Source: Arthrobacter sp. Soil736
GTDB lineage: Bacteria > Actinomycetota > Actinomycetes > Actinomycetales > Micrococcaceae
Direction of reading: 5' to 3'
Assembly: GCF_001428005.1 (NCBI RefSeq)
Contig: NZ_LMSB01000001.1
Coordinates: 359,167-423,166 of the forward strand
DNA length: 64,000 nt
Shown: piece after piece, positions 18,192 through 27,029 of the stretch
How positions within the stretch are numbered: position 1 is the first letter of the stretch
Layout of the letters: each line of letters starts with the position of its first letter
Program-made: the position numbers and the translations under genes
The notes under the pieces: model-generated
Database searches by the model: none
What the model saw: only the letters and a program-made list of their open reading frames with translations
What the model was told of the DNA's origin: nothing

Positions 18192-18233
18192 GGCGATCAT
18201 GTAGGAGAGGGAGGCGTAGTAGATCTTTTTCAG
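18192..18233 (-). pseudogene. Possible remnant of a DUF2871-like gene start
   Basis: On the minus strand 14 codons read LKKIYYASLSYMIA, which resembles the N-terminus of DUF2871 membrane proteins (usually MKKxYYA). The start codon would be CTG, and similarity stops abruptly after this segment. Recognition is from memory of the family, so this is tentative. Confidence 0.25.
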
Positions 18234-18285
18234 GAGAGATGGTCTTTGGATTGATGGGGGTGAAGCGCGGAAGCCTTCAGGGACG

Positions 18286-18305
18286 GGCCCGCGGGTTGGC
18301 GGGCC
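18286..18305 (-). terminator. Hairpin after the ABC exporter operon
   Basis: GGCCCGC and GCGGGCC form a perfect seven-base-pair stem with a six-base loop, 37 bases beyond the ATPase stop on the minus strand. It is a plausible GC-rich terminator. Confidence 0.45.
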
Positions 18306-18342
18306 GCGGTTCTTGCACGATGTCAGCGGCGGATGTTGGGTA

Positions 18343-19044
18343 TCAGACCGTCGTCAGCACGGGGGCGGTGAGTTTACCGTCGCGCATGGTGGCGACCGAG
18401 TCTGTCAGCGGGACGAATTCGGTGTCGTGGGTGACCATGACGGTGGCGACCATGAAGTCGTCGGTGACGCGGCGCAGGAGCCGGACAATGGAGTCGCTGC
18501 GTTCGTGGTCCAGGGCCGCGGTTGGTTCGTCCACGAGCAGGACCTTGGGATCGCCCATCAGGGCGCGGGCGATGTTGACGCGCTGGCGCTGGCCGCCGGA
18601 GAGTTGGTGCGGGCGTTTGTCGGCGCTGGAGCTGAGTCCGACAATGTCGAGCAGTTCGACGGCCTTTGACCGGGCAGCCTTGAGGGGTTTTCCGCGCAGG
18701 TGGTCGCCGATGATGAGTTGTTCGGCGGCGGTCAGGGACGCGAGCAGGTTCGGCTGCTGGAAGATGATGCCGATCTTCTCCCGCCGCAGCGCGGTGAGGT
18801 CCTTGTCGCTGAGTCCAGTGGCGTCGGTGCCGTCGATGATCACCAGTCCATGGGTGGGGTGGACGAGGGTGGCGGCGGCGGCGAGAAGACTGGATTTTCC
18901 GGACCCGGAGGGTCCGACGAGGGAGATCATCTGGCCGGCCTGCACGGTGAGATTCACGGCGTCCAGGGCCTTGATGGTTCCGTCTCCGTCCGGGTATTCG
19001 AGGGTGACGTTGACGAGGTTCAGGGGGCTGGGGGTGGAGGACAT
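18343..19044 (-). CDS. ABC transporter ATPase, MacB/LolD-like
   Basis: A 233-residue ATPase. The ATG at 19044 is chosen because AAGGAAG precedes it and the family starts here; a longer open frame upstream is not needed. Walker [10 protein letters not shown], signature LSGGQRQR, Walker B VLLVDEPTAALD and the switch histidine in MVTHDTEF are intact. It lies 77 bases after the FtsX-like permease in the same operon. Such pairs export lipoproteins, antimicrobial peptides or envelope-damaging compounds. Divergent histidine-kinase genes suggest stress-induced expression. Confidence 0.9.
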   Translation of the reverse strand: MSSTPSPLNLVNVTLEYPDGDGTIKALDAVNLTVQAGQMISLVGPSGSGKSSLLAAAATLVHPTHGLVIIDGTDATGLSDKDLTALRREKIGIIFQQPNLLASLTAAEQLIIGDHLRGKPLKAARSKAVELLDIVGLSSSADKRPHQLSGGQRQRVNIARALMGDPKVLLVDEPTAALDHERSDSIVRLLRRVTDDFMVATVMVTHDTEFVPLTDSVATMRDGKLTAPVLTTV

Positions 19045-19121
19045 TGGGTTACTTCCTTTCAGAATGTACTCAGCGGAATCTGTGGCGCGGCCGCGGACGG
19101 AATCTGTGGCTGCGAAGGGTT

Positions 19122-20255
19122 TCAGTTCCCGCCGAGGGCGATCAGGGCGTCGACCTTGGTGACGCGGCGGACGGCCAGTGCCGCTCCGGCCAGGCCGAGG
19201 GCGATGATTCCGAGGATGGGCAGGAGTGTCGTTGCGGGGTTGACGAGGAAGGGGGCTGCCTGGGCTGCGAAGAAGCCGCCGACGATGCCGATCCCGCCGC
19301 CGATTCCGGCCCCGGCCAGCAGGACGATCGCGGCCTGGGTGATGGCGTCGCGCAGGACGTAACTGCCGGATGCTCCCATGGCCTTCAGGACCGCGATGTC
19401 GCGGGTCCGCTGGACGGTCCATACGGTCAGGAAGGCCACGATGACCAGGGCGGAGATGCCGTAAAGAAAGGCCTGCATCAGCGTCAGGGAGCCGTTCTCG
19501 CTCTTATAGGAGCCCAGGGCCTGGAAGGATCCGGTGCGCGAAGCGCTCACGGTGTGGGCTGCTACGTTGGCGGCGGCCTCGTCAACGGTGGCGCTGTCTT
19601 TGTATGTGATGGCGGCGACGGTTCCGAGCTGCTCCGGGTCGGTCAGGTGGGCGAGTTTGGCCCAGGTGGGAAGGGCGGTCCAGACGACACTGGTGTGGGA
19701 GTACCACTGGTCCTCGACTACGGCGCTGACGGTCAGTTCGGTTCCTCCGACGCTGGCCTTGTCTCCGGTGTTCAGGGAAAGGGCCTTGGCCACCGTTTTG
19801 CCGATCACGACGGTGTCCGCGGTAACCGCTGAGGGCGCCAGCTGGCCGTCTGGTGCCACGCCGAAGACGGCGACATTGGTGGTTCCGGTGGCCGCGGCGG
19901 TACCTTCGGCCACGGCCTGGAAGCGGGTCTGGCTGATGCCCAGGGCTTCGGCGGTTTCTACACCGGCCCGGTTCTTCCAGCTGTCGAGCTGCGCGGCGGT
20001 GACTTCGCTTTCGGTGAAGGAGGCCTTGGGCTCGTTGGTGCCGGGGGCGCCAAAAACGATGCTGTCCACTGCCTTGGAGTCGAAGCCGCTGCCGTTGACG
20101 GCGCCGAGTTTGTCAACGGCCGAGGTCGACTGGTCGCCCAAGCCGGCCGTCAGTCCCGAGAGCATGACGAGCAGCAGGGTGATCAGGGCGACGACGCCGC
20201 CCATCAGGGCGAACCTGCCCTTGGCAAAGCGGATATCGCGGATAGCAAGGAACAC
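19122..20255 (-). CDS. ABC transporter permease, FtsX/MacB-like
   Basis: A 377-residue permease that starts with GTG at 20255 (FLAIRDIRFAKGRFALMGG), preceded by GAAGAG. It has one N-terminal helix, a large extracellular MacB-like domain (about residues 45-240) and three C-terminal helices (FtsX domain, about 255-370) with the motif ERTRDIAVLKAMGAS in the form QRTRDIAVLKAMGAS. The four-helix layout matches MacB/DevC permeases without an attached ATPase. It needs the ATPase encoded next. Regulation by the divergent two-component system is likely. Confidence 0.9.
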   Translation of the reverse strand: MFLAIRDIRFAKGRFALMGGVVALITLLLVMLSGLTAGLGDQSTSAVDKLGAVNGSGFDSKAVDSIVFGAPGTNEPKASFTESEVTAAQLDSWKNRAGVETAEALGISQTRFQAVAEGTAAATGTTNVAVFGVAPDGQLAPSAVTADTVVIGKTVAKALSLNTGDKASVGGTELTVSAVVEDQWYSHTSVVWTALPTWAKLAHLTDPEQLGTVAAITYKDSATVDEAAANVAAHTVSASRTGSFQALGSYKSENGSLTLMQAFLYGISALVIVAFLTVWTVQRTRDIAVLKAMGASGSYVLRDAITQAAIVLLAGAGIGGGIGIVGGFFAAQAAPFLVNPATTLLPILGIIALGLAGAALAVRRVTKVDALIALGGN

Positions 20256-20364
20256 GTTTTCTCTTCTTTCAGTGGGCGACGCCGAGGCCGAGAGGCTCTG
20301 ATATCCACTCTCCCGCGGGCCGGCGCAGGCGCCATCGTGCAGTTGATTGATACGCGGCGGAAGA

Positions 20365-20399
20365 ATGGTTGATCCCCGGGTCAACCATTTGGTTGATCC
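20365..20399. promoter_or_regulatory. Response-regulator-like binding sites between exporter and sensor genes
   Basis: ATGGTTGA and TCAACCAT form a perfect 8-bp inverted repeat with an 8-base spacer (20365-20388). The element GGTTGATCC occurs twice as a direct repeat (20367 and 20391). They lie between the exporter operon (-) and the histidine kinase (+), as expected for autoregulated NarL-type control. Confidence 0.6.
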
Positions 20400-20430
20400 G
20401 TCCCGGGCCCGGCGCGCATAAGCTGATCCA

Positions 20431-21771
20431 ATGCCCTCCACAGAATCACTACCTCCCTTGGACGGGACCGGTCCCATAGGACCCGACGACGCCCTGCTCA
20501 GCGGCCTGGACGCTGCACCCTCCGTTGCGATCCTGGGCGCCCTGAGAGTGACGCTGCACGTCGGCTTCGCCGCCCTGCTGGGCGTGGCTGTCCTGAGGCT
20601 GCTGGTATCCGGTGGCGGGGACCCCCTACGGTATGTCTGGGCCGGGACCGCGCTTGTTCTGGCCGGAATGTACCTGACCGGCACCATCCTGGAAAAGCGT
20701 TTCGCCGCACGCGGCACGGGATTCGACCCGCGCCGCTACGCTGTCCTCTGGCTGGGACTCGTCACGGCCGTGTGGGCCATCCTGCTCGCCGGGAGCGCCG
20801 ATTTCGCCTGGCTGGCATTCCCCCTCTTCTTCCTGCACCTGCACCTGCTGCCACGACGGATGGCACTGCTGACCATCGTGTTGATGACGGCGGCGGTGAT
20901 TGCCGCCCAGTGGGCTGCCAGCGGACTGACCGTCCCGCCGCTGGCGGTGGTCCTGGGTCCCCTGTTCGGCGCTGCATTCTCCGTCGTTACCGGGCTGGCC
21001 TACCTCGCGCTCTACCGCGAGGCGGAGAACCAGCGCCGTGCAGCCGATGAACTCCGGCGGACCCGTGCGGAGCTGGCAGCGTCCCAGCACGACGCCGGCG
21101 TCCTGGCCGAGCGTGAGCGGCTGGCCCGGGAAATCCACGACACGCTCGCCCAGGGGTTCTCGAGCATCGTACTGGTGGCCCGCGCGGCGGAAAAATCGCT
21201 CAAGGCCGGAGATACCGCCACCGCAGCCGCACGCTTCGCCCTGGTGCAGCGGACCGCCTCGGAGAACCTGGCTGAGGCCCGGAACTTTGTCCGCGGACTC
21301 TCCTCGCCGAAGCTGCAGGGAACCTCCCTGGAGGAGACCCTGCGCCGGCTTTGCGAGAGTACGGAATCCAGCGCGGCGGCCCGGGGCTTAGGGTTGCGGT
21401 GCAGGTTCGAACTCGACGGCGACCCCGTTGAACTGCCGCAACCGTACCGGGTGACCCTGCTCCGCGCGGCCCAGGCCAGCCTCGCAAACGTCAGAGACCA
21501 CGCTAGAGCCAGCAACGCTGTCGTGACCGTCGCATTTCTGGGCAGCGAAGTCACCATGGACATCTATGATGACGGTGTCGGCTTCGACACGTCCGGTTTG
21601 AAGGACAGCACTGATGCCCGCACGGACGGGAGCGGTTTCGGGATCCCGTCCCTGCAGGAACGGGTGACCGCGCTGAACGGCTCTCTCGAACTCGAATCAG
21701 CACCGGGGGAGGGGACCGTGGTGGCTATCCGCCTGCCCCTGGACGACGTGCCTGCGAGGGAAGAACAATGA
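20431..21771 (+). CDS. Sensor histidine kinase, NarL/DesK-like (HisKA_3)
   Basis: A 446-residue membrane kinase. About six hydrophobic segments span residues 30-195, then a coiled coil (EAENQRRAADELRRTRAEL) leads into the dimerisation domain. The phospho-acceptor is His236 in REIHDTLAQG, and the ATPase domain has NVRDHARAS, DDGVGFD and GFGIPSLQERV. No extracellular sensor domain is obvious, so it may sense membrane state, as DesK or LiaS do. The start lacks a clear ribosome site and may be leaderless. It overlaps its response regulator by four bases. Confidence 0.9.
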   Translation: MPSTESLPPLDGTGPIGPDDALLSGLDAAPSVAILGALRVTLHVGFAALLGVAVLRLLVSGGGDPLRYVWAGTALVLAGMYLTGTILEKRFAARGTGFDPRRYAVLWLGLVTAVWAILLAGSADFAWLAFPLFFLHLHLLPRRMALLTIVLMTAAVIAAQWAASGLTVPPLAVVLGPLFGAAFSVVTGLAYLALYREAENQRRAADELRRTRAELAASQHDAGVLAERERLAREIHDTLAQGFSSIVLVARAAEKSLKAGDTATAAARFALVQRTASENLAEARNFVRGLSSPKLQGTSLEETLRRLCESTESSAAARGLGLRCRFELDGDPVELPQPYRVTLLRAAQASLANVRDHARASNAVVTVAFLGSEVTMDIYDDGVGFDTSGLKDSTDARTDGSGFGIPSLQERVTALNGSLELESAPGEGTVVAIRLPLDDVPAREEQ

Positions 21772-22421
21772 ACGACATCCGAGTCCTGCTGGTCGATGAC
21801 CATCCCGTGGTCAGGGCCGGGCTGCGGGCCATGCTCACCGAATTCGAGGGCATCTCGGTAGCAGCCGAAGCAGCCGACGGCGACGCCGCGCTCAGGGAAC
21901 TGAAACGGTTACAAACCCTGGGAGACCCGGTCGCTGTCGTGCTCATGGACCTGCAAATGGGTGCCGGCATGGACGGAGTCACCGCGACCTCGCAGATCAA
22001 GCTGCTGGACGCGGCTCCGCCGGTCCTGATTCTGACCACGTACGATACGGATGCGGATATCCTGGCCGCCGTGGAGGCAGGGGCCAGCGGCTACATGCTC
22101 AAGGACGCACCTCCCGAACAGATCCGGCAAGCCGTGCTCGCGGCCGCCGCCGGCCAGACGGCCCTGGCCCCCAAAATAGCGGCTCTGCTCATGAACAGAA
22201 TCAGCAACCCCGCCCCCGCACTCACCCCGCGGGAAGTCCAGTTGCTCGGGCTGCTGGCGACCGGGCTCTCCAACCGGGCCATCGCAAAACAGATCTTCAT
22301 CTCCGAGGCAACCGTGAAAACCCACTTGGTGCACATCTACGGGAAACTCGGCGTGGACAATCGCACCGCCGCCATCGCTGCGGCAACCCAGCGACGCATC
22401 ATCCGAGCCCCCGGGCACTAG
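21768..22421 (+). CDS. Response regulator, NarL/LuxR type
   Basis: A 217-residue two-component regulator. The receiver domain has the acidic pair Asp10-Asp11, the phospho-acceptor Asp61 (VVLMDLQM) and the switch Thr in ILTTYDTD. The C-terminal LuxR helix-turn-helix (about residues 147-210) reads LTPREVQLLGLLATGLSNRAIA and SEATVKTHLVHIYGKLGV. It is coupled to the kinase gene through an ATGA overlap. It most likely binds the repeats at 20365-20399 and controls the divergent ABC exporter. Confidence 0.93.
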   Translation: MNDIRVLLVDDHPVVRAGLRAMLTEFEGISVAAEAADGDAALRELKRLQTLGDPVAVVLMDLQMGAGMDGVTATSQIKLLDAAPPVLILTTYDTDADILAAVEAGASGYMLKDAPPEQIRQAVLAAAAGQTALAPKIAALLMNRISNPAPALTPREVQLLGLLATGLSNRAIAKQIFISEATVKTHLVHIYGKLGVDNRTAAIAAATQRRIIRAPGH

Positions 22422-22550
22422 GCATGAGACGCCCCTGCTGCGAGAGTTCACGTCTTGAGATTGGTCGTCCCGGACCATACCAGGGTCGGCAGCGGCACGC
22501 CTGTCTCTTCGACTCCGGCCTTCCACCTGACGTACGCCACCACGATAGGA

Positions 22551-23045
22551 ATGGCGTTTGTCATGCCCTTGCCTGAGGAGGGGTGGCCGGAAGGGCCGAT
22601 CGTGCTCGGCGTCAGCTGGGGGTTCCCTGAGCTTCTCGTCCGGACGGCCGCTGACCTAGCCGCTGATCTTGGCCTGCATTTAGTGTGCGCTTTTGTCGAT
22701 CCGGCCAGCTACCTGACCGAATGGGAGGCTGAGGAGCTGCGGACCGCCCATTCCATGGACCCTGCCGCCAATGAGGAGGCCGACTTTCCGGCCGGGCAGC
22801 TGCTGTCGAGACTTGAAGCCATTCTCGGGCAGCCGGGGGAGACCTGGTCTTTCCGGGTGCTGAACGGTGACGTTGCGCAGGCTCTCGGCCGCTTGGCCCA
22901 GAGCGCGGGCGCATCCCTGTTCATCGTGGGCTGCCGCCGGTCAGGTGTTCTCGTCTGGATGGACCGGCTCATCGAGGGATCGGTCTACGCAGCCCTCGTC
23001 CGTCAGCAGCAGCTGCCCGTTCTCATCGTCCCGGACGCCGGCTGA
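22551..23045 (+). CDS. Universal stress protein (UspA fold), single domain
   Basis: About 164 residues with one Usp domain: GPIVLGVSWGFPELLVRTAADLAADLG at the start and ending GSVYAALVRQQQLPVLIVPDAG. The ATP-binding G-2x-G-9x-G(S/T) motif is recognisable as GCRRSGVLVWMDRLIEGS. The start is uncertain: ATG 22551 has AGGA directly before it, ATG 22563 has AGGA 12 bases upstream, and an open frame extends back to 22455. It follows the response regulator by 129 bases and appears monocistronic. Confidence 0.75.
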   Translation: MAFVMPLPEEGWPEGPIVLGVSWGFPELLVRTAADLAADLGLHLVCAFVDPASYLTEWEAEELRTAHSMDPAANEEADFPAGQLLSRLEAILGQPGETWSFRVLNGDVAQALGRLAQSAGASLFIVGCRRSGVLVWMDRLIEGSVYAALVRQQQLPVLIVPDAG

Positions 23046-23100
23046 CCGCGAACCTAGGGTGCCGGCCGGCCGGCGGGAATCTTGCGACTGCCTGGCCGGG

Positions 23101-23730
23101 TTACCGCTTTTTCCTGCCCACGCGCCAGCCGGGAAGGGCGGCATCGAGTGCTTCGGCCTTCTTGGGACTGAGTTTGCCGCGGCGCTCCTTGAACCTCTGG
23201 GTGCGCAGCCAGACACCGAGCTCATGTTCCTCACCGCTGATGGAGGCCTTGCTGCGGGGCCAGTCGTGCCCCGAAGCCCGGTACGTGACCAGGGCCGCCA
23301 GCCGTTCCCGCCACTTGGCCTCGTGGGCGACATCCCGGGGTCTCCGCTGCCAGTCCGGAAGCAAGGCCAGGCCGTCCCGGATGGCCGGGTCCAGAATTCC
23401 GGCGTCGGCGTCACGGCGTCGGCGTCTCAGCCACGCCGCCAGCTTTCGTTCGGACTCGTCGTCAGCGTTCCGGGACGGATACCGCCCGGTTGCCTCCACC
23501 ATCGCGAGCACCGCACGCAGGCGCTTCATGCCGGGTGTAGCCGCTGATTCGCCGGCTGCTTCGTGCTCGGACCGCAGATCCGGGTCAAGGGCCTTTGCCA
23601 GGGCGATGTGGTCCTCGACTGTTGATGACGGGGCGCCGGTCAGTCCGGCGATTTTCTTTCGGGAAAGACCCCGCCGGTACATCAGCACCCACTCAGGATT
23701 CGGTGCCGCGTCCCCTCGCCACTTAGCCAC
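23101..23730 (-). CDS. HTH plus helicase-associated (HA) repeat protein, stand-alone
   Basis: About 209 residues from a GTG at 23730 (AKWRGDAAPNPEWVLMYR). An N-terminal helix-turn-helix-like segment (RRGLSRKKIAGLTGAPSSTV, residues about 20-39) is followed by two or three HA-type repeats rich in Trp, Arg and Lys: YPSRNADDESERKLAAWLRRRRR, then KWRERLAALVTYRASGHDWPRSK and ELGVWLRTQRFKERRG. The HA repeat normally sits at the end of DNA helicases; here there is no helicase domain. A paralogue is at 63632-64000. Nucleic-acid binding is likely; the role is unknown. Confidence 0.75.
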   Translation of the reverse strand: MAKWRGDAAPNPEWVLMYRRGLSRKKIAGLTGAPSSTVEDHIALAKALDPDLRSEHEAAGESAATPGMKRLRAVLAMVEATGRYPSRNADDESERKLAAWLRRRRRDADAGILDPAIRDGLALLPDWQRRPRDVAHEAKWRERLAALVTYRASGHDWPRSKASISGEEHELGVWLRTQRFKERRGKLSPKKAEALDAALPGWRVGRKKR

Positions 23731-23845
23731 AAAGGCAATCCTGCCACCCGAAGGGCCTCCCAAGGGTTGGCCGTCCCGGAATTTAGCAAAACTGAACTTC
23801 CGCGCGTCCGGTGGTGCGGACTAATTTACGCATTACTCTGCTGCC

Positions 23846-24259
23846 ATGGATGAATATTCCGAGGAACTCGTCAACCTTGCGTTTATGGCTTTGGATCATG
23901 CGATTGATTCCGTGGTTTCATCGGGCGCCGATTTGGTGCCCTTTGTTATCCGAGAAACCGACAATCAACGGAATCTGCAGCGGTACATCACCGGGGACAG
24001 GCTTGAGGAAAGCGTCGCAACTGCCAGGCAGGCCGTCAGGGACGAACCGCTTCCCGATCGCGTGGCGCTGGCATGGGACGGGTATCTCACCACTGCCGAC
24101 GGGCGTCTCGAAGCCGTTTTCGTCGAATCCTACGAGCAGGGCGCACCGACTGGATTCATCATGGCTCAGCGTTACCAGAAAACCGGATTCCTGAAGAAGA
24201 AACGCGAATCCGTAGGAAATCCGGCTCTGGTGCAGAAGGACTCAAAGCCGCTTTTCTAG
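23846..24259 (+). CDS. Hypothetical protein, atypical composition
   Basis: A 137-residue orphan frame that I do not recognise. It begins MDEYSEELVNLAFMALDHAID and contains a possible beta-rich core (RVALAWDGYLTTADGRLEAVFVESYEQG) and a basic tail (KTGFLKKKRESVG). No signal peptide or membrane helix. There is no clear ribosome site. Third codon positions contain far more A and T than in neighbouring genes, suggesting acquisition from elsewhere. It could be a member of an immunity- or toxin-neutralising family, but nothing in the sequence shows that. Confidence 0.55.
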   Translation: MDEYSEELVNLAFMALDHAIDSVVSSGADLVPFVIRETDNQRNLQRYITGDRLEESVATARQAVRDEPLPDRVALAWDGYLTTADGRLEAVFVESYEQGAPTGFIMAQRYQKTGFLKKKRESVGNPALVQKDSKPLF

Positions 24260-24386
24260 TCGCTATTCAAAGGTGATGGCACAACGAAGTCCGGTGGCTG
24301 CCTGCGTGGTGCCGGCAGCCACCGGACTGGTGGCGGAACTGCCTGGAATTATGCAGCGTCACCGTGATCGTTGAGGCCGCGGTTTA

Positions 24387-26675
24387 CTATTTGTTCGCTA
24401 CGGTGGCGGGTCCCGCGGTACCGCCCACACTGGACTCAATCCAGACGGTGCCGGGGTTGCTGGTTCCGGCGGCGGCATTGCGCAGCCGGAGGATGTAATC
24501 GCCGCCGGTTGCCGGTGCCACGGCTGCGGTGACGGTAACGCGTCCCAGGACGGGGCCGGCCAGGCTGCCCGAGTGGACGGTGATGACGCCGCCAACCACG
24601 CTGCTGGTGCCGATGATCCGGAGATCGCCGGTCTTCCACTGTGCCGAGCTGATGGTCACACGGTCCGGCACTGGCGTCACTTTGACCTCGTCGGTCCGGA
24701 CGTCGGTGCCGGCGGTGACCGTCAGCCTGAAGGTGAGCGGGCTGTTAGTCATCGGGTACTGGTAGACCGGAAGGCTGAACGTGGGCTTCAGTGTGGTGGC
24801 GCCGGTCAGCGTGACCCTGTTGGGATCGGTGGGCGAGGCCAGGACCTGCTCCCACCGGTAGGTGGCGCCGGTGGTGGAACCGGTGCCGTCCAAGGTGACC
24901 GTGGTGGCGGTGGTACGGCGTGCGACGGTCTGATCCGGACCGGCAATGGCTACCAATGCACCCTGGACGGTCACGGGAGCCGTCTTGGCGGATTCGGGCC
25001 CGGTGCCGTTGATGTTGCTGGCCCTGACCGTGAACGTGTAGGCGGTGTCACCGCTGAGTCCGTCATAGACCAGGGTGGTGACGTTGCCGGCGACCGTCTT
25101 GGGGGCGCCGAACGCCGCGCCGTCAGCGGTGTAGGCCTGGACCGTGTAGCCGGTGATGGTCAGCCCTGCGGCGCCCGGGTCCGGTGCGGTCCAGGTCAGG
25201 CTGGCCGTCCCCTGACCTACAGTGGCTGCGGTGATGACCGGCGCTGCCGGCACGGGATCGTTGGTGATGGTGAACGTGGCCAGTCCGGTCTGGGACACGT
25301 TGCCGGACGGATCAATGGCCACGAATGTCAGCGTGCTGGTCTGGGCGACGTCCATCGGCCCCGTGTAGAGCACTGCCGCGTCGGAAAGGACGCCGCCCGA
25401 AAGCAGGACCGGGGACCCGTCCAGGGTGTAGTAGATCTGGGCGCCAGGTTCGCTGACGGTGAGCGTCACCTTCTGGGCGGTGGGGGATGTTGAGCCGTTG
25501 GGCGAGGCGGTCACCGTAGGTGCGGTGGTGTCCGTCACCGGAACCGCGTGGGCGGCCGGGAAGGTCTCGCCGGAGCTGCTCATGCCGACCACGTAGACGT
25601 CGTACTCTTCAGTGGCGGAAAGGCCGGTGATGGTGGTGCCGGTGGCGCCCTGGCCGGAGATCCGCTTGCCGATTTCCACCTGCTCCCCGCTGTTGACGGT
25701 CTGGCCGACGGCCACGGCGCGGTAGCCGGTGATGGCCGGAGTGCCGGGGACGGCCTCGGCAGGCGTCCAGGTCAGCTTCAGTCCGCCGGATACCTTGGCG
25801 GCGGCGATGTTGGTGGGGGCCACAGGGCCGGACTGGCGGGGGCCGTTGGGGCAGCCGCCCATGCCGGGGCCGCCGGGCTCGCCGTACTCTGCAATTGTCA
25901 GGCCCTGGCGGTTGGCGTCTGCGTCCTCAAGTTCCCAGGCCATGGCGCGTTCGCCGAGACCGGCGTTGGCAGCAATTTCAGCAGTGGCGGCGTCGTCGAA
26001 GACATAGGTGGCGGTGAAAGTATCGCCTGCGTACTCCAGGCTCGAGGAGTAGCCGCCCTTGGGCGCAGGCGTCAGGGGGCCGGGGACTGCGCGGATGTCG
26101 CGGCGTGCCACGGTGGTGTCCCGGAGGGCGGGCTCAATGATGCGCTGCTCCATCTGGGCCGGATTGACTCCGGCTCCGATGTGCCCCTTGACGGTGACGG
26201 TGCTGCCACTGAGTTCGGCGTCCCCCGTCACGTAGGTATCCTGGACCGTTGTTTCGCCGGCGGCAGTGGTGCCGAATTTGATGGAGACGACGTCACCGGG
26301 AAGGATATCGGGAGTGACGTTAAGTCCGGTACCGGCACCCCAGCAGGCGCCGCCCGGGTGGTTGATTTCGAACGCCACGTCGCCCGCCGCGACCACGGAC
26401 TGTGCGGAGCCGACGACTCCCACGCCCGGCCGGGTGACGTCAACCGTTGCTGTCTCACCGAGGTGGTCCTGGTAGCCCTCGATCGTCACAAAGTCCCGGT
26501 CGGGAAAGACCACGATGTTGTCCGGGAAAGCAGGGACGGCCGCATTGGCGGCTGGAATGACGAGCATGGACGTTGAGCAGATGACGGCGGCCGAAACGGT
26601 GGCAATGATTCCGGCCCTGCGGGTACCGGGAGGGCGAGAAGTGTGCGCTCCCGGCTCGTACTGTGCTGATTTCAT
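24387..26675 (-). CDS. Secreted multi-domain protein with fibronectin type III domains
   Basis: A 762-residue exported protein. The first ~45 residues are a signal peptide with a hydrophobic core (AGIIATVSAAVICSTSMLV) ending near ANAA. Residues 46-280 are an uncharacterised domain; an FN3 domain follows near 285-375 (APTNIAAAKVSGGLKLTW); a chitobiase-type C-terminal segment (GAQIYYTLDGSPV) near 385-465; a second FN3 near 475-565; and a PKD-like segment near 570-660. No LPXTG or transmembrane anchor is seen, so it is released or non-covalently wall bound. Adhesion or polysaccharide binding is likely; no catalytic residues were recognised. Three hundred and fifty bases upstream hold hairpins and no gene. 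Confidence 0.8.
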   Translation of the reverse strand: MKSAQYEPGAHTSRPPGTRRAGIIATVSAAVICSTSMLVIPAANAAVPAFPDNIVVFPDRDFVTIEGYQDHLGETATVDVTRPGVGVVGSAQSVVAAGDVAFEINHPGGACWGAGTGLNVTPDILPGDVVSIKFGTTAAGETTVQDTYVTGDAELSGSTVTVKGHIGAGVNPAQMEQRIIEPALRDTTVARRDIRAVPGPLTPAPKGGYSSSLEYAGDTFTATYVFDDAATAEIAANAGLGERAMAWELEDADANRQGLTIAEYGEPGGPGMGGCPNGPRQSGPVAPTNIAAAKVSGGLKLTWTPAEAVPGTPAITGYRAVAVGQTVNSGEQVEIGKRISGQGATGTTITGLSATEEYDVYVVGMSSSGETFPAAHAVPVTDTTAPTVTASPNGSTSPTAQKVTLTVSEPGAQIYYTLDGSPVLLSGGVLSDAAVLYTGPMDVAQTSTLTFVAIDPSGNVSQTGLATFTITNDPVPAAPVITAATVGQGTASLTWTAPDPGAAGLTITGYTVQAYTADGAAFGAPKTVAGNVTTLVYDGLSGDTAYTFTVRASNINGTGPESAKTAPVTVQGALVAIAGPDQTVARRTTATTVTLDGTGSTTGATYRWEQVLASPTDPNRVTLTGATTLKPTFSLPVYQYPMTNSPLTFRLTVTAGTDVRTDEVKVTPVPDRVTISSAQWKTGDLRIIGTSSVVGGVITVHSGSLAGPVLGRVTVTAAVAPATGGDYILRLRNAAAGTSNPGTVWIESSVGGTAGPATVANK

Positions 26676-26911
26676 GATGACCTCATCGATCCGAGGTGCG
26701 CGATACCTTCACGCACAATCACAGAATCAATAAGGCCCCTTGGGGAAACGCTGTACGCCCCGGAGAGCCCAAGCGCTACAAGCCACCAAATTGGCAGCAC
26801 CCCTGGTCCCCCCACTTAGAGGGGCAACGGGCGCGATGGCCTGGCCTCCCAATCGCCGTACGGCAGGCAAGGGAGGCTCTGATAAGTCTCTGCAGGAAGG
26901 CATCCGAGTGC

Positions 26912-26945
26912 GGGGACATGACCCCCATGGGGGATGGCTGTCCCC
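26912..26945. other. Nested palindromes in the leader of the secreted FN3 protein gene
   Basis: A perfect 12-bp palindrome CCCCCATGGGGG (26922-26933) is enclosed by GGGGACA and TGTCCCC arms. It lies 237 bases upstream of the secreted protein gene on the minus strand. It could be an operator or a leader-RNA structure. The remainder of 26676-27029 shows no supported gene. Confidence 0.5.
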
Positions 26946-26977
26946 TCAGGCGGGGGGATCAGGAATCCGGGTTTCTC

Positions 26978-27008
26978 CAAGGGCAGGACAGGTTCCGTCC
27001 TGCCCTTG
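26978..27008 (-). terminator. Terminator hairpin after the DUF5997 gene
   Basis: A perfect 12-bp stem (CAAGGGCAGGAC with GTCCTGCCCTTG) and seven-base loop lie 22 bases beyond the DUF5997 stop codon. No T-run is present. Confidence 0.75.
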
Positions 27009-27029
27009 TGACGGCTTAGCCGGGCAAAC

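Noticed and set aside
26696-27019. Plus-strand small frames in the gap before the DUF5997 gene.
   Set aside because: They overlap the terminator hairpin and nested palindromes, and lack ribosome sites.
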